Part shown: positions 1 to 8,973 of the stretch, piece by piece
Layout: every line of letters starts with the position of its first letter
How positions within the stretch are numbered: position 1 is the stretch's first letter
Assembly: GCA_028688515.1 (NCBI GenBank)
Contig: JAQTXZ010000003.1
Coordinates: forward strand, 62,001 to 126,000
Direction: 5' to 3'
Length of the DNA stretch: 64,000 nt
DNA from: Patescibacteria group bacterium
GTDB taxonomy: Bacteria; Patescibacteriota; Patescibacteriia; 2-12-FULL-60-25
The notes under the pieces: model-generated
What the model was told of the DNA's origin: nothing
Database searches by the model: none
What the model saw: only the letters and a program-made list of their open reading frames with translations
Program-made: the position numbers and the translations under genes

Positions 1-712
1 CGAGCGCCCTGGCCTTTTTGTACTCGTTTCCGACCAAAAGCTCCCTTTTGCCGTTGACATTCAACACGGCGTAGCCCTTTTGCCTTTGCGCTATCACTCG
101 CGAACTGACTTTTCGACCATTGAACAAATTCTGCGCCTCGGCACAATCATAAAAAAACCAATCTTTGGATTTAATTTTAAAACGTCTGACAATTTCTTTT
201 AAAACATCCCCCAACAGGATGCGAAATATAGACTCAACCGACTTTCTCAATTCAAAACGAATTTTGCCGACCTTAAAGAGTTCCTCTTTAATTTTTTTAT
301 CTTTGACTCCTTCAAACTTTTTTAACTTTTCTGCCTCGGTCTTGGTGTAGAGTGCGGTAAAATCTTTTAACAAAAATCTAAAGCCGTCGAATACCCCGTA
401 AAGTTCTTTGTCGGTCAGTGACTTGAGATCTTGGCCAAAAAAATCCGCTTCGGATTTTTGCATTTTCTCAACCATCTTTTGCGACCGTTCAATGTATCGC
501 GAAAAACTGTCAGCTTTTGAAAAATAAACTTGCCCAGACGAATGTTCTTTTTGCATTCTTCCGTTGACGTAGTAACAATGCAATATGGGATTCTTAAATA
601 AAAAGAAAGTATTATCACCAATGAATACATGACGCGGATCGTTCAGCCACCACAGAGGCAAACGATATTCACGTGCCCAAAATTCAATCGATTTGATTTG
701 CGACAAGGGCAT
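1..712 (-). CDS. PEP-utilising-enzyme-like protein, third gene of a coupled operon (truncated by window edge)
   Basis: The minus strand is open from an ATG at 712 to the window edge, about 237 residues, beginning MPLSQIKSIEFW. The ATG lies one base after the upstream stop codon, so translation is probably coupled. The visible part is helical and charged and has no Walker or phosphohistidine motif. The last visible segment (QRQKGYAVLNVNGK) resembles the linker that precedes the swivelling phosphohistidine domain in CPR PEP-utilising proteins, so that domain is expected beyond the edge (inference). The exact function is unknown. Confidence 0.6.
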   Translation of the reverse strand, partial: MPLSQIKSIEFWAREYRLPLWWLNDPRHVFIGDNTFFLFKNPILHCYYVNGRMQKEHSSGQVYFSKADSFSRYIERSQKMVEKMQKSEADFFGQDLKSLTDKELYGVFDGFRFLLKDFTALYTKTEAEKLKKFEGVKDKKIKEELFKVGKIRFELRKSVESIFRILLGDVLKEIVRRFKIKSKDWFFYDCAEAQNLFNGRKVSSRVIAQRQKGYAVLNVNGKRELLVGNEYKKARAL

Positions 713-713
713 A

Positions 714-1820
714 TTATAATCTTTTTAAGATCCTAACCGCGCCTTTGCTCGCATCAACCTCCACTTCGTCACCGTCATGTAAAACTTGCGACGCAACTTT
801 AGTGCCGATAATACAGGGCCTGCCGAGCTCGCGAGAGATGATGGCCGCGTGGCTCAAAATCCCTCCGCGGTCGGTGACGATTGCGCCGGCTTTTTTCATT
901 AGCGGCAAATATCTGACATCGGTATTGTCGCAAACCAATATTTCTCCGTCTTCGATTTGCGCATTTTCGATATTCTCCGTCGTAACGATTCTAACTCGTC
1001 CGCTGGTTTTGCCCGGATGCGCCGTGACGCCGCGAATTTCTTGCGACGCCGCTTCTGCCGTTTCGCGAACAGACCAATCGGACGGCAAATATTTCGGCAA
1101 AAGACGGTTGTAATCAATAATATAAACTTTATCGTCCGGCCAAACGGTTGATTCAAAATAACCTTTCAGATAATCGTGAGAAAACTCGCAATCTAAATTT
1201 TCTTCGAGCGTGCGCTGTTTTAATCTGTCTTGAACACGCAACAGTTCTATCATTCTTTGGACAGTTAACTGCGCTTCGTCGTCATTTTTAGACCATTTCC
1301 AACCAATGAAATCAAACTCAAAGTGCAGCAGCTCTCCGTCCGTTTCGCCGTGTGTCAATTGACTGTGCAGTCCTCGGATCATTTCACCGTAAATTTTTTC
1401 ATCGCAGACGATTATCGTCGCCGACCAGTTTAACGTTTCCGAGTGCGGACAAATATAAGCCGTGTATTCATCCGGATTGATGTCTTGTTTTAAAAACCAA
1501 TTCTCGTAACACTGACGGATCGATACGCCGCGCTGACGCAGCTTCGGCAACTCCGGTTTGTTGGGTACAAGACGAATGGCGCACAATTCGTCGCCGCGCT
1601 CGTCGATAATCGATTTAAACCTAGTCGTCATGTCCGCCAAATCTCTGGCCGACATCTCTTCAGGGCGTTCATAAGGCAAGCCAATTATCTGGTACAGCAC
1701 CTCCAATCGGTCGACCTTGCGATTATCCTCATCTCGAAAAGCTTTTGACTCTTCTTCTTCGCCGATGGCCGCAAACCATTCCGTCATTGAGGGTTGATAT
1801 GAATTGACAACTGGTTTCAT
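714..1820 (-). CDS. PEP-utilising protein with C-terminal swivelling phosphohistidine domain
   Basis: About 368 residues starting MKPVVNSYQPS. The C-terminal ~90 residues hold the PEP-utilisers mobile domain: SGRVRIV, then GGILSHAAIISRELGRP with the phospho-accepting His after SH. The N-terminal ~270 residues match no domain I can name. The C-terminal PEP-binding barrel of full PEP synthase is absent. The start overlaps the upstream stop (ATGA), so this is a separate gene rather than a frameshift: the upstream protein ends naturally at SRPITTL. Together with its neighbour it supplies the ATP-grasp and His domains of a PEP-synthase-like phosphotransfer system. Confidence 0.75.
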   Translation of the reverse strand: MKPVVNSYQPSMTEWFAAIGEEEESKAFRDEDNRKVDRLEVLYQIIGLPYERPEEMSARDLADMTTRFKSIIDERGDELCAIRLVPNKPELPKLRQRGVSIRQCYENWFLKQDINPDEYTAYICPHSETLNWSATIIVCDEKIYGEMIRGLHSQLTHGETDGELLHFEFDFIGWKWSKNDDEAQLTVQRMIELLRVQDRLKQRTLEENLDCEFSHDYLKGYFESTVWPDDKVYIIDYNRLLPKYLPSDWSVRETAEAASQEIRGVTAHPGKTSGRVRIVTTENIENAQIEDGEILVCDNTDVRYLPLMKKAGAIVTDRGGILSHAAIISRELGRPCIIGTKVASQVLHDGDEVEVDASKGAVRILKRL

Positions 1821-2791
1821 AATGTTGTTATAGGCCTGCTTTGCACGATGAAAAACTCGCCGTTCTCCATCCCCCACTCGATGTCGCAAGGAAAGCCGTA
1901 ATGCTTTTCGATATCAAGACAGATGGAAGCGAGTTTACCGATTTGAGCTGCGTCGAGTTTTTGCGCGGCTTTTTTATCGGACGGAATGCTGACTGTCTCA
2001 TTGTTATTTTTACCGCACACAAGCATCGTCTCTTGTTCTGCTACATTGACGTCGATCATTTTTCCGTCACGCTTGTCGATGACATAAGAATCCGGAGTAA
2101 CGATTCCGCCTACTATAAATTCTCCCAAGCCCCAACATGCTTCGATAATCATTTGATTGGCGTCTTTGGTGACGGGATGGACAGTAAAGCAGATGCCCGC
2201 GACTTCTGACTGCACCATTTTCTGCACCACGACCGCGACGGATACATGCGTGTCCTTCATGCCTTTTTCGTTACGGTAGATGATGGCGCGCGGCGTAAAC
2301 AATGACGCCCAACATTTTTTGACGTTCGCAAAGAATGTCGATTCGGTGGTGTTCAAAAAACTTTCCAGCTCCCCCGCCCAGCTGGCGACGGACGAGTCTT
2401 CCGCCGTAGCAGAAGACCGAACGGCGACTAAACCCCCTTGAGTTCCCCCTTTGCCTAGGGGGTTTTCAGTTTGTGAGTTTAAATTGCTAAAAGCGGAAAA
2501 TATTGCTGCTTGCAAATCTGCCGGAAACTTTGCGTCGTCGATCAAGTCGTTGATAATTCGTGAGGCGCGTTCAACCGATGACACGTCATCATAATTGACT
2601 TTGGCGAGTTGAGCTTTAATCTCTTGGGTCAAATCCGACTTAGCTAAAAACTCGTCAAAAACCGGAGCTAAAATTACAAATCCCGGCGGCACCGGAATGC
2701 CGGCCTGCGTCATCTCGCCCAGCGATGCGCCTTTGCCGCCCGCGATGTTGACGTCGGATTTGGAGAGTTGATTAAAAAGTTTGACGGTCAT
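1817..2791 (-). CDS. PEP/pyruvate-binding (PPDK_N, ATP-grasp) domain protein
   Basis: 324 residues beginning MTVKLFNQL. It has the hallmarks of the pyruvate-phosphate-dikinase/PEP-synthase N-terminal domain: GGKGASLGEM near residue 18, VAVRSSATAEDS near 125, and the ending DIEWGMENGEFFIVQSRPITTL in two blocks around residue 305. The length fits an isolated nucleotide-binding half. Full PEP synthase is about 800 residues in one chain; here the function is split over genes joined by a 4-base ATGA overlap. First gene of the operon. Confidence 0.85.
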   Translation of the reverse strand: MTVKLFNQLSKSDVNIAGGKGASLGEMTQAGIPVPPGFVILAPVFDEFLAKSDLTQEIKAQLAKVNYDDVSSVERASRIINDLIDDAKFPADLQAAIFSAFSNLNSQTENPLGKGGTQGGLVAVRSSATAEDSSVASWAGELESFLNTTESTFFANVKKCWASLFTPRAIIYRNEKGMKDTHVSVAVVVQKMVQSEVAGICFTVHPVTKDANQMIIEACWGLGEFIVGGIVTPDSYVIDKRDGKMIDVNVAEQETMLVCGKNNNETVSIPSDKKAAQKLDAAQIGKLASICLDIEKHYGFPCDIEWGMENGEFFIVQSRPITTL

Positions 2792-2920
2792 AGTTTAGAC
2801 GAGAGACAACAGACTACAGACGACATGTGTCGAATTGTTATTGGTAATCAATTTACTCTTTTAAAGATCAAAGCACAATAAGCGCCGCATCCGGCGCACC
2901 TCGATCGATCCGCTTTCATC

Positions 2921-2947
2921 TTGACCAATTTATTGGCAGGTGATAAT
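2921..2947 (+). promoter_or_regulatory. Putative promoter of the HAD gene
   Basis: TTGACC followed after about 15 bases by GATAAT, ahead of the AGGAGG ribosome site of the HAD gene. The spacer is shorter than the usual 17, so this is a weak call. Confidence 0.35.
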
Positions 2948-2976
2948 TAAAACGCACGCAAATCAGGAGGCACCCG

Positions 2977-3705
2977 ATGCAAAGTCGACCTTTTAACCCC
3001 GCAACCAGACTCATCACGCTGGATCTCGGCCATACCTTGATGTGGCCGCGATACAACATGCTGGCCACGGCAATCAACAACTTCTTCAACACAGAAGTTT
3101 CTACAGCTCAAGTCATGCAAGCCGAACGCGCCTTCCGCGCCAAAATCATGCCGCCGTTCAAGATGACGAGTCACTTTCGTGTCCCGATCCCGCAAAACTC
3201 ATACGAGTACTACTCCGCCATCATCGAGGGATGTCTTGACGGAGTATCGGTTGACGGATTTGCCAGATTCGCGATTCTGGCGAACGAGTACCACACGGCC
3301 CATAACTGGTTCATGAGCCTCGGCACTGATGTGATTCCGGCACTTGAGCTGCTCAAGACTCGGTTCACGCTCGGAGTCATCTCCAATGCCAACGGCAACC
3401 TGGAACGCGATCTCAAGCGTTTGGGTATTCGGGAACACTTCGCCTTCGTCACCGACAGCGGCACCGAAGACGTCAGTAAACCCGATCCGGAAATCTTTCG
3501 CCGGACATTCGCAAGAGCCGACGTGCCGGCAGAGTTTGTCGCCCACGTCGGAGATCATCCTGTAGCGGACGTCCAAGGAGCGTACGAGGCCGGAGCGTGT
3601 CCAATTCTGTTTGACGCGCAAGGAATCTACCGCCCGTCCAACTACCCCGGCGTCCCTTACTTCCGCAACCTGGTTGACATGGCGGAAGCTCTGATCAACG
3701 CCTAA
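2977..3705 (+). CDS. HAD-superfamily hydrolase with altered motif I
   Basis: 242 residues. HAD motifs in order: motif I LDLGHTL near residue 15, motif II ISNANG, motif III lysine in KPDPEIF, motif IV GDHPVAD. In motif I the usual second aspartate (general acid, DxD) is glycine, giving DLG, so catalysis may be altered even though the nucleophile Asp is kept. The start is fixed by AGGAGG at 2966, 6 bases upstream. Monocistronic, with its own terminator. Substrate unknown. Confidence 0.8.
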   Translation: MQSRPFNPATRLITLDLGHTLMWPRYNMLATAINNFFNTEVSTAQVMQAERAFRAKIMPPFKMTSHFRVPIPQNSYEYYSAIIEGCLDGVSVDGFARFAILANEYHTAHNWFMSLGTDVIPALELLKTRFTLGVISNANGNLERDLKRLGIREHFAFVTDSGTEDVSKPDPEIFRRTFARADVPAEFVAHVGDHPVADVQGAYEAGACPILFDAQGIYRPSNYPGVPYFRNLVDMAEALINA

Positions 3706-3723
3706 AAGTCGGCACGTTCTCAT

Positions 3724-3749
3724 TCGACCTTCTCGGTCGATCTTTTTTT
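3724..3749 (+). terminator. Rho-independent terminator after HAD gene
   Basis: TCGACC/GGTCGA hairpin followed by TCTTTTTTT. It just overlaps the 3' end of the convergent VOC gene. Confidence 0.8.
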
Positions 3750-4107
3750 ACATCTCGCCTTCACTCACCTTCATCTCGCGCACATAAAGCGGCGTGCCAT
3801 CGGGATCTTTAAAATAGGCCATACGGCTCAAGTCAGCATCCTTAACTTCCAGTCTGATACCCTTCTCTTCGAGCGAGGCCACGTCTTGATCAAATCTCAT
3901 TGTTCCGAAACCGATTGCGAGGTTTCCGTTGTTTTCGATTTTTTTATCTCCCGCCGGATAAAGTCCGATCAGCAAATCAGGACATCTGATTTCGGCCCAA
4001 TGATTTTGATAACGATTTGTCAACGCCAAACCCAGCACGTCGCGATAAAATTCGATGGCCATATCCAAATCTTTAACCATGATTGTAACGTTCGCTGCGG
4101 TAAACAT
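3748..4107 (-). CDS. VOC/glyoxalase-fold protein
   Basis: 119 residues from MFTAANVTIMVKD. Single vicinal-oxygen-chelate fold: DLDMAIEFYRDVLGL near the start and YFKDPDGTPLYVREM at the end. The C-terminal Glu typical of metal-binding VOC enzymes lies in this last strand. A longer frame exists, but its N-terminus is encoded by repeat DNA, so the start at 4107 is preferred. Could be a dioxygenase, a resistance protein or a non-catalytic binder. Confidence 0.75.
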   Translation of the reverse strand: MFTAANVTIMVKDLDMAIEFYRDVLGLALTNRYQNHWAEIRCPDLLIGLYPAGDKKIENNGNLAIGFGTMRFDQDVASLEEKGIRLEVKDADLSRMAYFKDPDGTPLYVREMKVSEGEM

Positions 4108-4141
4108 AATATAGACGACAGGGGTTGAAGAGTTTGTGTAG

Positions 4142-4161
4142 AGACGCAAAATCTTGCGTCT
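4142..4161. repeat. TAGAGACGCAA-type palindrome
   Basis: AGACGCAAAATCTTGCGTCT is nearly self-complementary. It recurs as both arms of a larger element at 39392-39478. Confidence 0.7.
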
Positions 4162-4174
4162 AACTCTAAACTCA

Positions 4175-7100
4175 TCAACCGGCTTTTTCAGCCAGCGACG
4201 GAACGGCGGCGACCGTGCCGGTGCGTTGAAGTTTGTTCCAACCGTAACGGCGGCCGCGCAGCATGGCGATGATGGCGCGAATGATCGTGACGTACATGAA
4301 CTGACGATAGTAGAACCTTTGAATCAAAACAAACAGCATCAGACGTTTTGGTTTGTGCTCCAAAAGAAACGCGAACATCGAACCGATGACGTCCATGATC
4401 GTAAAAAATATATAACTCCAAAACAAAACTGAGAAATCCCCCCTGATCAACGACAAGATAAATACGGCATCGCCGATTGGAGCGAGCAGCGGAAAGATAA
4501 TTTGAAAGATAAAAATGTTAGGCAGAGCCACCCAGCCGACTGCGCCTCTAAAAAAGTAGTTTGAATATTTGCCCAGACATTGGAAGGTGCCAAAGCTCCA
4601 ACGAAAACGCTGCTTGGAAAGATCTCTGAGGTTATCCGGCGCTTCTGTTCTGGAACGCGCGTTTGGCGCGTAAACGATTCGACCGCCGCTGGCCAACATT
4701 TTGATGGTCAAGTCCGCATCTTCCGTAAGCGTGTCGCTTTCATAACCGCCGATATCCAAAACCCTTTGACGTTTCCATGCGCCTGTCGCGCCCGGCACGA
4801 CGCTGATCGCATTTAATTCCTCAAAACAACGCCGATCAAAATTCTGTGCCGTTATATATTCAAGCGCCTGAAAACCAGTGAGTACATTGTGCACGTTGCC
4901 GACTTCTACATTGCCGCAAACCGCGTCGACTGTGGGATCGCCGAAAGGCTTAATTAATTCATTGACCGTTTCCGGCAGCAATATCGTGTCGGCGTCAATT
5001 GTGACTGCAATATCATAAGTCGCTTCGCGCATACCCATGTTGAGCGCCGTCGCTTTGCCGCCATTGGGTTTGCGCAACAAACGTATGCGCGGATCGCGGA
5101 TCGCGTACTCCTCCACAACTTCGGCCGTGTTGTCCGTACTGCCGTCGTCGATGACCAACATTTCCATGCGTTGATGCGTGCTGGCTTGCAATGACTCCAA
5201 TGTTTTGCCTATCGTTTTTTCTTCGTTGTAAGCCGGAATCAAAACAGAAACAAATTTGTTCCCCGGTGCCCTGATTTTGCTGCGTCCGTGTTTTTTAGTT
5301 GAACGCAGAACAAAGATGCTCATGAACAAAATTCTGAACAGCGAGAACGACGTGGTCATCAAGAAAAGCCAAAAGATGGTCGGCCAAAACAAATTGCGCA
5401 TACGATCCATAATGTTTGTCGCCGTTACAAAAACCGCTTCGTTGCCGTTGTACGACGGAAGAAGTTGATTCTGGCTGACGCCGATCGCCTCGTCCATGCG
5501 TATAAATTTATATCCTTTTGACTGCAGTGCGGGGATCAACGTCTTGAGCGCAGAAATCAAAACCGATCTATCGCCTCCGCCGTCATGCAAAGAGATAATA
5601 TGACTTTCCGGCGCAACTATCTGTTTTTCAATATCCGCCACGAGTTGATTAGCGTCGCTTGTCTGCCAATCCTTGGGCGTGACATTCGGCGCAACAATCA
5701 CATAACCCAAATCTGCAACGGTTGTCAGCGGCGCGACGTCTTCCGGAGTATTTGGATAGTTTGTTTCAAATAACAAACTGTGACGGTTTGTCGCGTTTTC
5801 AATCATGCGCTGCGTTGCATTCACTTCCGTTCTCAACTGATCGGTCGGAACGCTCTGCAAATCAGACGGGCTGATATCGCTGCGATTGCCGATAACATAA
5901 CCGGCCGCAGATATCTTCTGCAAAACATCCGGATACTTCCCGGCTTGACTGCCGGTGACAAAAAATACTGCCGGCACTCCAAATGAAGAAAGCGTATCCA
6001 TAATGCGCGGCGTCCAAATCGGATCCGGACCGCCGCTAAATGCCAAGACTAAAGTTTTCTCGGGAGGCGCACTCCCCACTCTCGATAAAATGTAGCCTGA
6101 CGGCAATTTGGTATAATTGGCGTTTTGTATCAAACCATCTTTATCTTGTGAAATATTGATTTCGCCGTTTGTTGGGTTGGATTGAATCTTAAAAATCTCT
6201 GAGCCGGTGGATGAATAAACGCTGTAAATTGATCCGATCGTTTTAAGCGCATCAATATTTGGATTTGATCTCGCCAAAAAACTCCAAATATTTGGATCTT
6301 CGGAACCCAATCGCCAAACCGCGACTCCGAGAGATTTTTCGGCCTGAACCTTCTTCCATTGATTCCACAGTGCAACCGCATCCAACACCCACACATTGTG
6401 CTCCGCTCCGCTTGCATCTTGATAACCAAAAGTCGTATTCAAACTTTTCGGCGCAAGTTTTGGCAATGCACCGGCGACTTTCGCGGTCGACATAATTTCG
6501 CCGTAAGTCAGGCCGCTGGCAGTACCCGTCGGAGCAATCGGCCAGTCCATTCCGTAAGATCCCAAACCAACCAAAAGTTTGTCAGCTGGAACAATTTGTG
6601 AAAAATGATTCAGAGTTTCTTCAAACCAGCCTTGGCTTGCGAGCGGACCGGGCGTACTCGCCGCGTAATGCTCGCCGTGCATGACAACTAAAACTGCATC
6701 GGAAATTTTGGAGATCGCATCAACTGGATAAACCTGGCTGCCCGAAGGCACCACAACAATTAACCACATGTTCTGCGCGTGCAAATATTTTTGCAACTCA
6801 ATCAAAAAACTCAAATACGCATTTCCATCCGCAGGATCGAGCGACTCGATGTCTACCAACAAACCCTTGCCGCCATTTTTTATTGTCACATCCGCCAGCT
6901 TTTGCGCCACGCAGGTACGCAGGGTCGGATTGTTCATCACGGCGGACGCTTGCTCTTGATAGCTCGTCTGACCCTCACCGTCAGTCAATCTTGCCACAAT
7001 ATTTACGCCGGATGAACGCAGCACCGAGGTCACTTCAGAATTTATGCGTTCATCCACCGAACAATCGGTGCGCGAAAGAAAAAACCAATCCGGATATACA

Positions 7101-7501
7101 ACGTCTAAATTTGCAGTATGCCCCTTAAAAGAACGCACGCTGTTTGAGTCTTGCTGCAATAAAAAAGCCGAGCTGAGTGCAGAGCCTTTTTTTGAAACAG
7201 ATGCAAGCAGTGCCGTACCTGTAACCGTCACGCCTATCAAGGTCGCATCAACAGTCTGTCCCGAGTATTCCCATTGTTCCTCCGTCTTTGGTTGCGACAC
7301 AACATCAAAATCATCTGTCGAGATTTGTTTGCTCGACGCTGCATTTGCGGTCTTAGTTTCGTCATCCAAACCCGGAAGCTCCGGATTGGTCATAAGCGCA
7401 GCCGCCGAAAGGCTAACCAAAACCAAACCAAGCAGCGCGAGGGATGTGAACGAAGCGAGGGCTATGCGCCAGCGTCTTCGGGTTGGATCTTCGAAGATCA
7501 T
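4175..7501 (-). CDS. GH18-like / degenerate CE4 / GT2 fusion protein (PgaB-PgaC-like polysaccharide synthase)
   Basis: 1108 residues. Order: N-terminal membrane anchor (~12-36); GH18-like barrel (~105-415) with a VDIE motif near 216-219 at the catalytic-Glu position; NodB/CE4 fold (~480-680); membrane segments (~700-735); family-2 glycosyltransferase (~750-990) with DADT near 836, TEDAD near 926 and QRFRW near 964; further C-terminal membrane segments. The CE4 domain has lost its metal site: AFSGGPDP replaces TFDDGP and NRSDIS replaces HSxxH, although LHDG near 637 remains. The domains match the PNAG system, where PgaB deacetylates/hydrolyses and PgaC polymerises, here in one chain. Likely makes or modifies a cell-surface polysaccharide (inference). 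Confidence 0.85.
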   Translation of the reverse strand: MIFEDPTRRRWRIALASFTSLALLGLVLVSLSAAALMTNPELPGLDDETKTANAASSKQISTDDFDVVSQPKTEEQWEYSGQTVDATLIGVTVTGTALLASVSKKGSALSSAFLLQQDSNSVRSFKGHTANLDVVYPDWFFLSRTDCSVDERINSEVTSVLRSSGVNIVARLTDGEGQTSYQEQASAVMNNPTLRTCVAQKLADVTIKNGGKGLLVDIESLDPADGNAYLSFLIELQKYLHAQNMWLIVVVPSGSQVYPVDAISKISDAVLVVMHGEHYAASTPGPLASQGWFEETLNHFSQIVPADKLLVGLGSYGMDWPIAPTGTASGLTYGEIMSTAKVAGALPKLAPKSLNTTFGYQDASGAEHNVWVLDAVALWNQWKKVQAEKSLGVAVWRLGSEDPNIWSFLARSNPNIDALKTIGSIYSVYSSTGSEIFKIQSNPTNGEINISQDKDGLIQNANYTKLPSGYILSRVGSAPPEKTLVLAFSGGPDPIWTPRIMDTLSSFGVPAVFFVTGSQAGKYPDVLQKISAAGYVIGNRSDISPSDLQSVPTDQLRTEVNATQRMIENATNRHSLLFETNYPNTPEDVAPLTTVADLGYVIVAPNVTPKDWQTSDANQLVADIEKQIVAPESHIISLHDGGGDRSVLISALKTLIPALQSKGYKFIRMDEAIGVSQNQLLPSYNGNEAVFVTATNIMDRMRNLFWPTIFWLFLMTTSFSLFRILFMSIFVLRSTKKHGRSKIRAPGNKFVSVLIPAYNEEKTIGKTLESLQASTHQRMEMLVIDDGSTDNTAEVVEEYAIRDPRIRLLRKPNGGKATALNMGMREATYDIAVTIDADTILLPETVNELIKPFGDPTVDAVCGNVEVGNVHNVLTGFQALEYITAQNFDRRCFEELNAISVVPGATGAWKRQRVLDIGGYESDTLTEDADLTIKMLASGGRIVYAPNARSRTEAPDNLRDLSKQRFRWSFGTFQCLGKYSNYFFRGAVGWVALPNIFIFQIIFPLLAPIGDAVFILSLIRGDFSVLFWSYIFFTIMDVIGSMFAFLLEHKPKRLMLFVLIQRFYYRQFMYVTIIRAIIAMLRGRRYGWNKLQRTGTVAAVPSLAEKAG

Positions 7502-7969
7502 ATCGGTGGGGTTAAGGGAGACTAATGACTAAAGATAAAAGACGGGCTCAAGGTTCGAAAAGAGTTCTAAAAAGACAGACAGGTCGTACCTTCTAAAAAT
7601 AACGCAAATCGCAAAAAATCATTCGCGTGTTTGCAATCTTCAATTGTTCCCGACTCCTTAATCTGCCATTACCGCCGAAAATTATGGTTAAATTTAATGA
7701 CGCCTTTCTTCCGGTACATCCATTTTCGAGTTCTATTTCATTAAACTTCCCATACCTTTGCACATCTTGTCAAAAAAGACTTTTTTGGTGCTTAACCGAG
7801 CGAAACTTGTATCATTTTATCCACATGCGCACTTTACTCAAATAAAGTATTTCATCTCATCTTTGTTGATAATCGGTGATAAAACTTATCAAATCGCCGT
7901 AAATCAGACTTTTTATCAACTTTGACTTTCTCCTTTATCGTAGTAAAGTAAGTGCATAACCTCGCATTT
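7502..7969. other. Gene-free region upstream of the TrpR-like gene
   Basis: AT-rich, with no convincing coding frame. It holds TTGATAA at 7866-7872 and TTATCAA at 7886-7892 (inverted) and again at 7913-7919, just ahead of the TrpR-like repressor gene. These could be operator half-sites. Confidence 0.4.
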
Positions 7970-8272
7970 ATGAACCAACGCACGTTGAATAAAACCGAAC
8001 TGTATAAAATCATCCTGAGTTTAAAATCTCTACGCGAAGCTGAGTTGTTTTTTCATGATTTATTGACCCCGGAAGAAATTGAAGATTTTGCAAAACGCTG
8101 GCAAGTCGTAAAAATGCTTAACGCCGGTATGTCTTATGCGGACATACAAAAAGCTACGTCATTAAGCTCAACGACCGTTGCCCGAACGTCCAAATGGGTA
8201 AAAAAGGGCGGGGGCGGATTTTTACTTGCACTTAAACGCGCAAAAAAATCGACAAGCCGCAAAGTCAAATAA
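7970..8272 (+). CDS. TrpR/YerC-YecD family transcriptional regulator
   Basis: 100 residues from MNQRTLNKTELYK. Trp-repressor fold: an N-terminal helix, then LLTPEEIEDFAKRWQVVKML and the helix-turn-helix MSYADIQKATSLSSTTVARTS, ending in a basic tail. YerC/YecD proteins are DNA-binding TrpR relatives whose ligand is mostly unknown. Six more residues precede this Met in the same frame. TTGATAA/TTATCAA half-sites upstream suggest autoregulation. Confidence 0.85.
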   Translation: MNQRTLNKTELYKIILSLKSLREAELFFHDLLTPEEIEDFAKRWQVVKMLNAGMSYADIQKATSLSSTTVARTSKWVKKGGGGFLLALKRAKKSTSRKVK

Positions 8273-8342
8273 AAGGATCTCTAAAAAAGATCTTTCGCAT
8301 CAAAACGCCGTCAACGTTGTTTTTATCATTAACTGCAAACAT

Positions 8343-8735
8343 ATGGATACAAAAAGTTTGCGACAAGAGGCCGTTTTTAAAGCCGGCCCGCATGTTATTT
8401 ATGAGATGCTGCTGGATTCGGATAAGCATTCGCAGTTTACCGGCGCCAAAGCGGAGATAAGCCGCGAAGTTGGAGGCTCTGTCAGTGCATACGACGGCAT
8501 AATCCAAGCAGTGAACGAAGAGCTGCATCACAACGCCAGGATCGTACAGACCTGGCGCTCTTCGGATTGGCCCGAGGGACATTTTTCAACCGTCACTTTT
8601 GAGATTTTTCCGACGGACGAAGGCTGCGGGCTGATATTGACGCAAACCGGAATTCCGGCAGACAAATACGAAATGATCGCAGAAGGCTGGCAAGAACAAT
8701 ATTGGGATAAAATGCGCAAAATGATTGAAGAATAA
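8343..8735 (+). CDS. SRPBCC (START/AHSA1-like) domain protein
   Basis: 130 residues, MDTKSLRQEAVFKA. Follows the AHSA1 pattern: an N-terminal strand, MLLDSDKHSQFTGAKAEIS, DGIIQAVNEEL, IVQTWRSSDWPEGHFSTV, and a C-terminal helix WQEQYWDKMRKMIEE. This fold binds hydrophobic ligands or acts with chaperones; the ligand cannot be told. The ATG at 8343 is preferred to a longer frame that overlaps the previous gene. Confidence 0.8.
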   Translation: MDTKSLRQEAVFKAGPHVIYEMLLDSDKHSQFTGAKAEISREVGGSVSAYDGIIQAVNEELHHNARIVQTWRSSDWPEGHFSTVTFEIFPTDEGCGLILTQTGIPADKYEMIAEGWQEQYWDKMRKMIEE

Positions 8736-8848
8736 CCCAATCTTGCCAAACACCGCAAAATACGGTATAAATATCACCGCGTACTTTTATTTGTGAACAG
8801 CCGGCAGTTAAATTGTAAATTTTTAATTGTTAATTGTTCATTGAGTAT

Positions 8849-8923
8849 GGTGGCCATAGTTTAACGGTAGAACAGCGGGTTGTGGTCCCGCTGGCGAGGG
8901 TTCAACTCCCTCTGGTCACCCCA
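8849..8923 (+). tRNA. tRNA-His (GTG)
   Basis: Acceptor stem GTGGCCA/TGGTCAC (8850-8856, 8913-8919); encoded G-1 at 8849 opposite C73 at 8920; encoded CCA at 8921-8923. Anticodon stem GCGGG/CCCGC with loop TTGTGGT; T stem GAGGG/CCCTC. The extra 5' G is diagnostic of tRNA-His. Confidence 0.96.
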
Positions 8924-8925
8924 CA

Positions 8926-8960
8926 TAAAAACGACGGACAAACCGTCGTTTTTATTTTGC
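8926..8960 (+). terminator. Terminator after tRNA-His
   Basis: AAACGACGG/CCGTCGTTT hairpin followed by TTTATTTT. May act on both strands. Confidence 0.8.
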
Positions 8961-8973
8961 CAAAGCAAATCGA

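Noticed and set aside
714-2791. Frameshift in a full-length PEP synthase
   Set aside because: The first protein ends at the natural end of the N-terminal domain (SRPITTL), the second starts with ATG at an ATGA overlap, and the third starts one base after the second. This is a coupled operon.
7627-7845. A 72-residue plus-strand frame in the gene-free region
   Set aside because: No ribosome site, no recognisable sequence, and AT-rich composition like the flanking non-coding DNA.
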